NCBI GenBank assembly: GCA_024397875.1
Contig: CP073344.1
Location: forward strand, 3,215,001 to 3,279,000
Origin: Amphritea atlantica
GTDB lineage: Bacteria > Pseudomonadota > Gammaproteobacteria > Pseudomonadales > Balneatricaceae
Direction of reading: 5' to 3'
DNA length: 64,000 bases
The position numbers and the translations under genes are program-made. Shown in pieces: positions 45,806 through 54,151 of this stretch. The first letter of the stretch is position 1; every line of letters begins with the position of its first letter. The notes beneath the pieces are model-generated. The model saw only the letters and a list, made by a program, of their open reading frames with translations, was not told the DNA's origin and ran no database searches.

Positions 45806-46702
45806 ATGCTGCCAGAATTTAAAATTGCTCAACTACGTCACTTTGTCTGGGTTGCTGAACTGAAAGGCTTCCATGCGGCTGCCGAAAAAGCCCATCGCAC
45901 TCAACCGGCCATTTCGCTGTCTATTCGTGACCTTGAAAATAAACTCAGCGAATCGCTGTTTGAAAAACGTAATGCCAAAACCGCCAAGACGGAGCTGACA
46001 CCCTTTGGCGAATATTTTCTGCCTAAAGCGAAAGAGCTGATCGAGCATCATGATCGGATATCGGAAGATATGACTCTGTTAGCGGAACACAAAACAGGCC
46101 ATCTGCGACTGGCTTCGGTGCCTTCGATTGCCAGTCAGGTTTTGCCTGAGCTATTACTGGAGTTCGTTCACGATACACCCGATCTGCATATCAGCTTCTT
46201 TGACGATAATTCTGCCGCGGTTTACCGGATGGTGGAGAATCAGCAGGTGGATTTCGGCATTGCTCACCTGTTCCATGAGCAGGAACACAGCGATAAAAAC
46301 TTCATTCCGATCTGGGAAGATCAGATAGGGGTGGTTTGTCCGAAGGATCATCCATTAGCTGATTCTAAAGAGCTACACTGGAAAGAGTTACGTAACCACC
46401 GATTAATCGGCAACGGCACCTCCCGCCTGCTGGAAGACAGCGAAGCGAGACCCTTAATAGGGCACTCGCAATTCTACATATCCAACATGATCTCCCTGAT
46501 CGCCATGCTGGAGGCGGGTTTTGGCATTACCACTCTGCCCCGATATGCCGTCCCCAAAGAGAGTGAAACATTATGTTTTATTCCACTGAGTACCCCGGTG
46601 GTGGTGCGTCGAATAGGTATCGTTACACTGATCAATAAATCCCTGACGCCGCCTGCACAGGCATTGGTGGACTTTATTCTGGCCAGGAGTACTCCTGCGT
46701 AA
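45806..46702 (+). CDS. LysR-family transcriptional regulator
   Basis: 298 residues. The N-terminal wHTH is FKIAQLRHFVWVAELKGFHAAAEKAHRTQPAISLSIRDLENKLSESLFEKRN. The effector domain begins GHLRLASVPSIASQVLPELLLEF. GAGGGG precedes the ATG. It is divergent from the ALDH-dipeptidase-BCCT-RidA unit and probably controls it through the dyad at 45745-45777. A second copy of the dyad core at 46784-46801 suggests it also acts on the downstream two-gene unit. Confidence 0.9.
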   Translation: MLPEFKIAQLRHFVWVAELKGFHAAAEKAHRTQPAISLSIRDLENKLSESLFEKRNAKTAKTELTPFGEYFLPKAKELIEHHDRISEDMTLLAEHKTGHLRLASVPSIASQVLPELLLEFVHDTPDLHISFFDDNSAAVYRMVENQQVDFGIAHLFHEQEHSDKNFIPIWEDQIGVVCPKDHPLADSKELHWKELRNHRLIGNGTSRLLEDSEARPLIGHSQFYISNMISLIAMLEAGFGITTLPRYAVPKESETLCFIPLSTPVVVRRIGIVTLINKSLTPPAQALVDFILARSTPA

Positions 46703-47043
46703 GCGTATTCGGGAAAATATTTCCCGGCTTTGCTGTCTGCAGCACAGCCTGGATATATAGAAAAAATAATAGCTTGAGCCAGATTGATAAGTTTTGCTTA
46801 TTAAGCGATATAACCTTCTGATTTGTATGCAATCCCTTTTATACCCCATGATAAATCGCATACAGGCAGGGCGTGACACAGACAATAATCGTTGCTTCCC
46901 CCCCTCCCTGTCGCGTGCCCTGCATATAATAATTACAGACGAAACCCGCAGTGCACAGACAGGAGCGAATGCTCCTGAAGGTTTCGGACACATCTATGCT
47001 GTAAACAATAAAAGATGTGCTGCAATTTATGAGGATAACAATA
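46703..47043 (+). promoter_or_regulatory. Control region of the uncharacterised two-gene unit
   Basis: About 340 bases. It contains TTGATAAG-TTTTG-CTTAT (46784-46801), matching TTGATAAG-N5-CTTAT upstream of the ALDH gene. The rest is AT-rich with no other clear gene. The start of the 573-residue gene has GAGG about nine bases ahead. Confidence 0.5.
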
Positions 47044-48765
47044 ATGACCACGTCTGCTGCAATACAGGCTGCCCTGAGAGGCGATAATGCACTGCCACTG
47101 CGCCCGGTTAATCAGGTTATGGACCTGGAGCGCCTGGGAGCTCTTCATCAGAGCCGACTCAGTTTTATGCGCACCCTGGTACGCCGGATTATGCGCGAGC
47201 GCTGGCAAATCGAACCGGTTCGCTTTGAACTTGATCCGCAGGGCTACGGTACTGTCATCTACGAAATCACAACACCCAATAAGTGCTATAGCTTTGTTCT
47301 GTTTTCCGATTACCTTTCCCCGGATGAGCGCAACGACCGGGTGATCGCCACTAAGTGGGATCTGACCATGGCGCTTGTGGATGGACAGGTTGATGATATC
47401 TACCTGGAGAAGCTACGCCAGAATGTACCCAAACAGGAAGCCGGTCGTGTCGATGCCCGGGTTTTTGTTCTATCCCGTGCCAATCGCAGTGCCCGGAATT
47501 TCGACTATGTTGTCGATCAGTTAGCCCGTGGTAAACAACCCGATGTCGCTCAGATAGCCCGCGTAGGGTATCTGTATCGAACCACTGCGGTATACGGTAG
47601 CGGTAAGCTGGGAATGGCCGACTGGGAAAAAGTATCTACCCGCCACCCCGATTTCAACCGTCCTTTTGCCGCAGAGATGTTTGTCTGTCTGATGTTGCGG
47701 AATTTCAGTCTGCTGCAGGCGGAGCATATTGCACAGCACCGGGCACCCGAAAGCTACAATCCAATGAAACCTGAAATTAAGCGTTTTTTTGGTATTGGTA
47801 ACTCGACCGGTCTGGGCATGGCCCCCTACCTGATCAACCATCCTCTGCTGATAAATCAGTGGGTGGAGATGCGTGAACTGGCGCTGGCCCGGGTGCGGGT
47901 TCTCGGCAACATCAACAAACGTATTACTCAGCAGTTCCCGGAACTACTGGATCGCTGTGCTATTCATACCGAACAAACCGTTACCGAAGATGAATGGCAA
48001 ACGAATAACAACCGGCAGGTTCTGGAAGACCTCAAGGCCATCCGGGTCTACACCGCAAAGGGTATCGATAGCTGGGATACCCTGCTCAAATGGAGTGAGC
48101 AACACTGCTCACTACAGGGGCAGGAGATGTTGGTGTCTATATTGCTGGAACTCTACCCCGAACTGGTAGATGAACTGGAAGATTACCATACTGCCGAAGA
48201 GTTTCTTGATCTGGATCCGGTGATGCCGCTGCAACAGCTGAAACAGGTCATCGAAGACCGGTATCAATGGGCACTGAGTTACGATTTTGATACCGAGGGG
48301 GCGAAAGATACCTTCTGGTACCGCTCCGAAGAGAAGATGGAACCCCGTCTGGGTAATGCCCGGGAAGAGGATGGCAAAGATAAACAGATGGCACTGGGTG
48401 TGGGTTACGCGGTACGCAAATGCTACGACCAGCTGTGTGACTATATTGCCGAATATCCGCAGCACTCTACCGCCCGGTTTATGGTTGCACAACCGAAGTT
48501 GCGCGGTATTGTCCGTCGGATTCAGAGCATGAACCGCTGCATCTACGGTGATATACAGGCCAACCTGCTGGATCGGGATATTCTGCCGATGCATCTGCTC
48601 AGAGCTAAGCTGGCCTTTTTTGGGGTAGGAAAGTTTGATCCCCGCTCAAAACTCTGGGTGCGCAACACTATGTTCCAGGGCGCTCCGCTACTGGAAGATA
48701 TCGGTAACACATTTAATGACGACTGGTTTATGCCTCTGGCGCCAGCGCAGCAAGGAGATCTCTGA
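47044..48765 (+). CDS. Uncharacterised 573-residue protein
   Basis: 573 residues from ATG 47044 (GAGG ahead); longer forms from 47017 lack support. It is hydrophilic, without signal peptide or membrane segment, so cytoplasmic. Noticeable stretches are RMLVRRIMRERWQIE-like basic N-terminal region, YEITTPNKCYSFVLFSDYL, RNFDYVVDQLARGKQPD, FFGIGNSTGLGMAPYLINHPLLINQWVEMRELALARV, and a C-terminal MNRCIYGDIQANLLDRDILPMHLLRAKLAFFG. I recognise no domain. It is translationally coupled (one-base overlap) to the LDH2-like gene and shares a LysR-type motif with the BCCT/ALDH unit. Codon use resembles neighbours. Confidence 0.8.
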   Translation: MTTSAAIQAALRGDNALPLRPVNQVMDLERLGALHQSRLSFMRTLVRRIMRERWQIEPVRFELDPQGYGTVIYEITTPNKCYSFVLFSDYLSPDERNDRVIATKWDLTMALVDGQVDDIYLEKLRQNVPKQEAGRVDARVFVLSRANRSARNFDYVVDQLARGKQPDVAQIARVGYLYRTTAVYGSGKLGMADWEKVSTRHPDFNRPFAAEMFVCLMLRNFSLLQAEHIAQHRAPESYNPMKPEIKRFFGIGNSTGLGMAPYLINHPLLINQWVEMRELALARVRVLGNINKRITQQFPELLDRCAIHTEQTVTEDEWQTNNNRQVLEDLKAIRVYTAKGIDSWDTLLKWSEQHCSLQGQEMLVSILLELYPELVDELEDYHTAEEFLDLDPVMPLQQLKQVIEDRYQWALSYDFDTEGAKDTFWYRSEEKMEPRLGNAREEDGKDKQMALGVGYAVRKCYDQLCDYIAEYPQHSTARFMVAQPKLRGIVRRIQSMNRCIYGDIQANLLDRDILPMHLLRAKLAFFGVGKFDPRSKLWVRNTMFQGAPLLEDIGNTFNDDWFMPLAPAQQGDL

Positions 48766-49514
48766 TGCATGTCTCAATGATAGAACTCAAAGCCGCCCTG
48801 CGTCGTTGCTTTGAAGCCACCGGTTATTATGTCGGCAACTACGAAGATGCTGCCAATATGATCCTCTGGCTGGAAAAACACGGTCTGAAGGGACTGGATG
48901 AGTTGCAGCGCGCCCTGCCCTATATCGGTGAAGACAGCAGCAAGCCTCTGAGTACAGTGATCTACGAAGACAGCACTTCGGCGATCATCGATAGCAATGG
49001 CCGCAGCGCCCTGAACTGTATAGCAGCCTCCGTCGATCTGGCCCATGCCAAAGCACTGGAAAACGGCATCGCCACTGTGACCGTGCATAACTGCCACAAC
49101 CGGATGTTTATCCTTAAAGCGCTGACGGACTGCGGCCGCCGGGGGATCAGTGTCACGGCCTACTGGCAAAATGGCAACCAGACGGTGACCGAACATACCG
49201 CAGCCATTAAGGCGGGGGAACGTTATCCGAGTTACAGTGAAGCGGTAACAAATCTGTCCGTTAATGATCAAGATAAACAGGCATTGACGATTATCTGTAG
49301 TTCCCGGGTTGATCTGACCTCATCACTACAGCAGTCTAAAGGCAACCGAAACGCCTGTTATATCAGCGCTGAACAGATCAGGCTCAACAAGGAATACAGC
49401 GTCGATTTCGGTATCGATATTGTTGAAAACCTGTGGGCAGAGATCAATAGAATCGGCGCAGGCGTGCTGGTAGAAAATAATGAGCGTTCCCGTCAAGGAG
49501 CAGGAGGGCGCTAG
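48765..49514 (+). CDS. LDH2-like (DUF3726-type) protein, shortened
   Basis: 249 residues; AAGGAG precedes the ATG, which shares one base with the upstream stop. The N-terminal MIELKAALRRCFEATGYYVGNYEDAANMILWLEKHGLKGLDEL and later DSTSAIIDSNGRSALNCIAASVDLAHAKALENGIATVTVHNCHNR follow the N-terminal pattern of type-2 malate/lactate dehydrogenases (Ldh_2, near 340 residues), including the histidine near the end of the VTV-H-N-C-H strand. The C-terminal third is missing or very different. I tentatively link it to DUF3726. Whether it binds NAD(P) is unknown. Its stop lies in the palindrome GGGCGCTAGCGCCC. Confidence 0.72.
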   Translation: MHVSMIELKAALRRCFEATGYYVGNYEDAANMILWLEKHGLKGLDELQRALPYIGEDSSKPLSTVIYEDSTSAIIDSNGRSALNCIAASVDLAHAKALENGIATVTVHNCHNRMFILKALTDCGRRGISVTAYWQNGNQTVTEHTAAIKAGERYPSYSEAVTNLSVNDQDKQALTIICSSRVDLTSSLQQSKGNRNACYISAEQIRLNKEYSVDFGIDIVENLWAEINRIGAGVLVENNERSRQGAGGR

Positions 49515-49610
49515 CGCCCCCCTCTGACTGTGTATGGTCTGCCCTGCCATGCAGGGCTTAACCTGCCTCTAACCCGGCAACAGGTTGCACCACCTGCTGT
49601 CGGGTTATTT
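49506..49610 (+). terminator. Hairpin series after the two-gene unit
   Basis: Palindrome GGGCGCTAGCGCCC (49506-49519, holding the TAG stop), GCCCTGC-CAT-GCAGGGC (49541-49557), then AACCCGGCAACAGGT pairing with ACCTGCTGTCGGGTT (49571-49585, 49592-49606; two mismatches, one G-U) and an ATTTT tail. The last is the probable terminator. Confidence 0.6.
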
Positions 49611-49683
49611 TCAATCGGCTTATACCCGTTCTCTGAATCCACTGGCATACTACCCCACTCATCCTCCATACAGCGCAAAAATC

Positions 49684-50415
49684 ATGCTCTACACCCTGCC
49701 AGAACTGCTGGCCGTGTTAATCGTTACCTGTGGTATCGCCCTGCAAACCGTGGTGGGAATCGGCTATGGACTGGTGGCGGCCCCCCTTTTATATCTGATC
49801 GACCCGGCGTATGTGCCCGGCCCGGTTCTGTTAGTCGGTTTTGGACTGGCGCTGATGATGGTGATACGCGAACGCCGGGCATTACGCTGGCGACGGGTGC
49901 TGCCAGCAATATTTGCCAGGGTTCCCGGAGCCTGGTGCGGTGCAGCGCTATTAGTCGCCCTGCCTCAGTATGCCCTGAGTCTGTTTTTTGGTTTTTCCGT
50001 ACTCACGGCGGTACTGCTCAGTCTGTGGCGTTTCAGCATCCCCACCACTGGCACATCATTAACAATCGCCGGTTTCTTTTCCGGATTAATGGGTACCGCC
50101 ACCTCCGTAGGAGGCCCACCTATAGCTCTGGTCTATCAGCAACAGGACCGGATTACCGCCCGCAGTGAGATCGCCGCATTCCTGCTGATCGGTACGCCGG
50201 TATCTATTCTCATGCTGATATACAAGGGAAGCCTCGACTGGCATTCCGCCCAGCTCAGTCTGAAAATGTTGCCGGGGTTGTTTCTGGGATTTTTTCTGGC
50301 GCGTCTGATCGACGGGAAATTAACCGCAACCTCAGCCAAACCACTGCTGTTGGCGGTATCCGGCGCATCAGCATTAATGGTTGCCATTAAAGGGCTGATC
50401 GGCTGGCTGGGATAG
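49684..50415 (+). CDS. TauE/SafE-family (sulfite exporter-like) permease
   Basis: 243 residues from ATG 49684, the only start that leaves the normal N-terminus LYTLPELLAVLIVTCGIALQTVVGIGYGLVAAPLL; the ribosome-binding site is weak. Seven to eight hydrophobic segments are visible, with the repeated GxGxG/APLL and the second-half FFSGLMGTATSVGGPPIALVY, which is a family mark. The family moves sulfite, sulfoacetate or other small anions. It follows the two-gene unit but the terminator-like hairpins between them argue for separate transcription. Substrate unknown. Confidence 0.82.
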   Translation: MLYTLPELLAVLIVTCGIALQTVVGIGYGLVAAPLLYLIDPAYVPGPVLLVGFGLALMMVIRERRALRWRRVLPAIFARVPGAWCGAALLVALPQYALSLFFGFSVLTAVLLSLWRFSIPTTGTSLTIAGFFSGLMGTATSVGGPPIALVYQQQDRITARSEIAAFLLIGTPVSILMLIYKGSLDWHSAQLSLKMLPGLFLGFFLARLIDGKLTATSAKPLLLAVSGASALMVAIKGLIGWLG

Positions 50416-50636
50416 ACCTGCTCCCCAACCCGACTATAAACTGCAACATCCCAGCAATGCTAGCCCGAAGCGGCTAAGCTTCAACCTTCTAGCGGGCATT
50501 TTCATCGAAAAAAAACACTGATTTCATGCCAGTTCAGTTACACTGTCAGTCTCTGTTTAACCCTCTGTATCGGCATGAATATCTGCACAGATAACGACCG
50601 GTATATTATTCCAATAACAATAAGAAGATCCCTGTT

Positions 50637-51650
50637 ATGACTGTTCCTGAGCTGACCAGCGACACACCCCAGTGTGATTTTTATACCTTACAAAATGACC
50701 TGATCCGGGCAGAGTTTTGTTCCTACGGTGCGCGTTTAATGGCGCTGTATCTGCGTAATCCGGATGGCAGTGAAACCAATATTGCTGTCGGCCTGTCAGC
50801 CATCGAACACTATCAGCAACAGGACAGTTATATCGGTGCTATTTGTGGCCGTTATGCCAACCGTATAGCTAATGCAGAGTATCGGCAGGGAAGCGATAAA
50901 ATAAGCTTAAGCGCGAATGAGGGTGCTAACCACCTGCATGGCGGTGACCGGGGGTTCGATAAATATATCTGGAATACCGATGCAGCAGACTGTCACTCGC
51001 TACAGTTTTCACTGACATTGCCTGACGGTGACCAGGGCTATCCTGGCCAGCTCACCACGCGGGTAACGTATACGCTTTCAGCTGAAGATACGCTGACCTG
51101 TAGGATCAGCGCCATCAGCGAAAAAGCCACCGTACTGAATATCACCCATCATGCATACTGGAATCTGTCCGGAGAGATGGATAGCAGTGCTGCGGGACAC
51201 ACCCTGCAAATCGATGCCGACGCCTATTTGCCAGTGGATGAAAAACTGATTCCTCTGCCAGGCCGGGCAATAGTTGATGATACCCGTTTCGATTTTCGCT
51301 CAGCGGCGATGATCAGTGAACAACTAACGGAGAGTGAAGGGTTCGATCATAACTTCTGTCTGAACGGTCAGCGGGGGGAACTGCGCACAATAGCCCGGCT
51401 AAGCGATCCGGCCAGCGGCCGCTGTCTGAGTATTGCATCAACAGAGGCAGGCTTGCAGTTTTACCTGGCACAGCATTTCTCAGCTGAGATGATCAGTCGT
51501 GAAGGAGCACCGCTGCACCCGTCAGCGGGTATTGCACTGGAACCCCAGACCTTTCCCGACGCCCCCAACCGGCCCGACTTTCCTTCTGCACAGCTCCAGC
51601 CTGGCGAAACCTACCAACACATTATCCAGTGGCAATTCGGGTACGTCTGA
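50637..51650 (+). CDS. galM: Aldose 1-epimerase (galactose mutarotase)
   Basis: 337 residues. The catalytic residues are in place: His in NHLHGGDRGFDK, His in VLNITHHAYWNLSG, and the general base Glu in GIALEPQTFPDAPN. It interconverts the alpha and beta forms of an aldose, supplying the right anomer to the sugar 1-dehydrogenase encoded opposite. It converges on the SMP-30 lactonase gene of the arabinose/galactose operon, so it is probably under the same control. Predicted cytoplasmic. Confidence 0.92.
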   Translation: MTVPELTSDTPQCDFYTLQNDLIRAEFCSYGARLMALYLRNPDGSETNIAVGLSAIEHYQQQDSYIGAICGRYANRIANAEYRQGSDKISLSANEGANHLHGGDRGFDKYIWNTDAADCHSLQFSLTLPDGDQGYPGQLTTRVTYTLSAEDTLTCRISAISEKATVLNITHHAYWNLSGEMDSSAAGHTLQIDADAYLPVDEKLIPLPGRAIVDDTRFDFRSAAMISEQLTESEGFDHNFCLNGQRGELRTIARLSDPASGRCLSIASTEAGLQFYLAQHFSAEMISREGAPLHPSAGIALEPQTFPDAPNRPDFPSAQLQPGETYQHIIQWQFGYV

Positions 51651-51723
51651 GGATAAAGCCCGCGTCGCCATTGATACAATGATTTAATAAAGGTGACGAG
51701 CCTGCACTTAGATATAGATAAAC

Positions 51724-52602
51724 TCAGATAAACCGGACCCGCGGCTCTTCCCGCCCGATGGTATCAGTCTGGATGCTGAACACCTTTCCGGCATCCGGCT
51801 GCTGGACCAAAGCCAGCTCAGAAAGAAGCTCACGGGCAGAGGTGACAAACAGCGTGCGCATATCCGGTCCGCCAAACGCCGGGCAGGTAATTTGTGACGC
51901 GGGCAGGGTTATTGTCGATTCAATAGCGCCATGGCAGTCATAGCAGGTGACTCGTGAAGCCCCCCACTGTGCATTCCATAATCGTCCCTGAATATCGCTA
52001 ACGGCACCATCCGGGTTTAACCCCTGCTCGGCACAGTTGATAAACAGTTCAGGTTCGCCCTCCGGCCAGCCGTCAACGGCATTCAGGCGCTGCCGCCATA
52101 TGACCCCGACTGCTGTATCGGCAAAATAAACATACTCTCCCTGGGGCGAAAAACAGATCGCATTAGGAATGGTAACAGTGGTGATCAGGCGGCGAATTTC
52201 TCCGCGATAAAAACGATAGATAGCTCCGGCCTCAGGCTCGGCATGTTTGCCCATCGTCCCGACCCAGAACCCTCCCCAGGGATCCGCCCGCCCATCATTC
52301 GAACGGGTCAGTGGATTATCCGCCTCCAGATCACAGAGTCGCTCCGTTTTGCCGCCATCCAGATCAAACCGATACAGCCCGGTTTCACCGGCAATTAACA
52401 GAGTGGATTGATCAATCCAGCCCGCGGCAGACACATACTCATCAAAGCGCCACTCATGCTGATACCCCTGAGCCGTCCGGGTCAATAATTTGCAGTTAAG
52501 AATATCAAACCAGAACAGCTGTTGGCGTTCAGGATGCCAGAGCAGCCCCTCACCGAGTTCGCAGGGCCGATCATCATAAACCCGCACCTCAGCACTACCC
52601 AT
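51724..52602 (-). CDS. SMP-30/gluconolactonase-type sugar lactonase
   Basis: 292 residues. The metal site is shown by LGEGLLWHPERQQLFWFDI (Glu), SNDGRADPWGGFWVGTMG (Asn/Asp) and GLNPDGAVSDIQGRLWNAQWG (Asp). It hydrolyses an aldonolactone, here L-arabinono- or D-galactono-lactone, to the aldonate. It overlaps the upstream dgoA by eight bases and ends the ten-gene minus-strand operon. Confidence 0.9.
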   Translation of the reverse strand: MGSAEVRVYDDRPCELGEGLLWHPERQQLFWFDILNCKLLTRTAQGYQHEWRFDEYVSAAGWIDQSTLLIAGETGLYRFDLDGGKTERLCDLEADNPLTRSNDGRADPWGGFWVGTMGKHAEPEAGAIYRFYRGEIRRLITTVTIPNAICFSPQGEYVYFADTAVGVIWRQRLNAVDGWPEGEPELFINCAEQGLNPDGAVSDIQGRLWNAQWGASRVTCYDCHGAIESTITLPASQITCPAFGGPDMRTLFVTSARELLSELALVQQPDAGKVFSIQTDTIGREEPRVRFI

Positions 52603-53206
52603 GACCGCTTATCCGATCAAAAGCACTCACCATTGCCTGTGCATCCCGGGCAATATCCGTAAGGGATTTACCCGGTTTATACAGCGCCGAACCAATGCCA
52701 AAGCCATCGGCCCCGGCGGAGATCCAGTCGGTAAAATTGTGCTGATCAACACCGCCGACCATAAACACCTGTGCCCCTCGCGGCAATACGGCCCGGATAG
52801 CCTGCAGTCCTGCATACCCCATTATCACTGCTGGAAAGACCTTCAGCGCAGTAGCACCGGCCTGCAATGCCATAAAACATTCACTGGCAGTCAGAACACC
52901 GGGATAGGAAGCCATCTCAAGACGTCGGGTTGCCGCAATAACCTGAGAGTTACAGTTAGGCGAAACGACAAACTGTCCACCGGCAGCGGCTACGTTTTCA
53001 ACGTCATCAACCGTCAGTACTGTGCCCGCACCGATGCGCGCATCTGCCGCGAACTGATGTGACATAATAGCAATACTTTCCAAGGGCTCCGGGGAGTTCA
53101 GCGTCACCTCGATATCGGTGATCCCCGCGTCAATCAACACCGAGGTGACTGACTCGGCCTCGTCAGGACGTATTCCCCGGAGAATAGCGATCAGGTTACG
53201 ACTCAT
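52595..53206 (-). CDS. dgoA: 2-dehydro-3-deoxy-6-phosphogalactonate aldolase
   Basis: 203 residues. The Schiff-base lysine is K122 in ALKVFPA and the catalytic Glu is E33 in DIEVTLNSPEPLESI; NLIAILRGIRPDEA is the typical start. It splits KDPGal to pyruvate and glyceraldehyde 3-phosphate, the last step of the DeLey-Doudoroff route. It lies 24 bases after dgoK and overlaps the lactonase gene. A KDPG (Eda-type) activity is possible, but the DgoK partner favours galactose. Confidence 0.92.
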   Translation of the reverse strand: MSRNLIAILRGIRPDEAESVTSVLIDAGITDIEVTLNSPEPLESIAIMSHQFAADARIGAGTVLTVDDVENVAAAGGQFVVSPNCNSQVIAATRRLEMASYPGVLTASECFMALQAGATALKVFPAVIMGYAGLQAIRAVLPRGAQVFMVGGVDQHNFTDWISAGADGFGIGSALYKPGKSLTDIARDAQAMVSAFDRISGHG

Positions 53207-53230
53207 AGCAGATCTCCAACATTATATTGA

Positions 53231-54148
53231 TTAGATACCAAGCAGACTGCGGGCCGCTTTCAAGCCTGCCAGCGTGACCGCATCAGCGTTTAATCGCTGC
53301 GGCGTGATTCCCAGACTCTGTAGCGCTTCAGCATAGAGTTCCGCAACGCCGGAATCACCGACAATAATGACCGGCTCATCCGCCCGGAACATCTGACTGG
53401 CGGCCAGCTCTGCTCCGATCAGCAGCCCCGACAAACGGGCACGCGCTTCATCGGCAGTCATCCCCTGCAACAACCCCTGCGCCCGTAGCGAGAAAAGCGC
53501 TGCGGATAGCTGTCCCGGCTGCTCAAAAGCTGAACGCATGGCGCTGAGAAACTCCGGAAGTGAAGACGATAAAGTATCTGCCTGCGGATCGTTCATTCCA
53601 TGTTTCAGCACCGAGTGTTCCGCCAGCAAAGCAAACAGTTCACCGGTCATAAATGTCTGAAACCCTGTCACCTTGCCCTGATTAACGCGAACCCATTTAC
53701 AGTGAGTTCCCGGCAAACAAACGATACCGTTAAATTCAGGCTGTCTCTCAAGCACTCCGGCGATCTGAGTCTCCTCTCCCCGCATTACATCAGCCGGTAG
53801 TTCCTGAGATAACCCAGGCAGAAGATACACTTTCAGCTGTTCAGAGTGTGAAGGGATCATCACAAACTGCCGGGCCGAAAGTGGCGCACAGGGAACCTGG
53901 CAATACGGCGCTTCTCTCCAGCCCTGTCGGGCACCGACCATGCCGCAGGCGATAACCGTCACCACTCCGGCGGCAGGCAGCCAGCGTTCTATCAATTCCA
54001 GCAACGCCGGCTCAAACTGATCCGGCGCCAGCGTCAGCATCCCCCGCTCAGCAGAGACCCATTGCAGCACCGAGCCATCGGCCCCCATCGCCCAGGCTCG
54101 TAGCTGAGAGCTGCCCCAGTCAACTGCTATCCAGTCCGTTTCCGCCAT
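53231..54148 (-). CDS. dgoK: 2-dehydro-3-deoxygalactonokinase
   Basis: 305 residues. The N-terminal phosphate-binding loop is WIAVDWGSSQLRAWAMG; GIVCLPGTHCKWVRVNQGKVTGFQTFMTGELFALLA is the family hallmark, and VIIVGDSGVAELYAEAL lies near the nucleotide site. It phosphorylates KDGal with ATP for DgoA. It is three bases after the semialdehyde dehydrogenase gene, so translation is coupled. Confidence 0.93.
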   Translation of the reverse strand: MAETDWIAVDWGSSQLRAWAMGADGSVLQWVSAERGMLTLAPDQFEPALLELIERWLPAAGVVTVIACGMVGARQGWREAPYCQVPCAPLSARQFVMIPSHSEQLKVYLLPGLSQELPADVMRGEETQIAGVLERQPEFNGIVCLPGTHCKWVRVNQGKVTGFQTFMTGELFALLAEHSVLKHGMNDPQADTLSSSLPEFLSAMRSAFEQPGQLSAALFSLRAQGLLQGMTADEARARLSGLLIGAELAASQMFRADEPVIIVGDSGVAELYAEALQSLGITPQRLNADAVTLAGLKAARSLLGI

Positions 54149-54151
54149 CGC

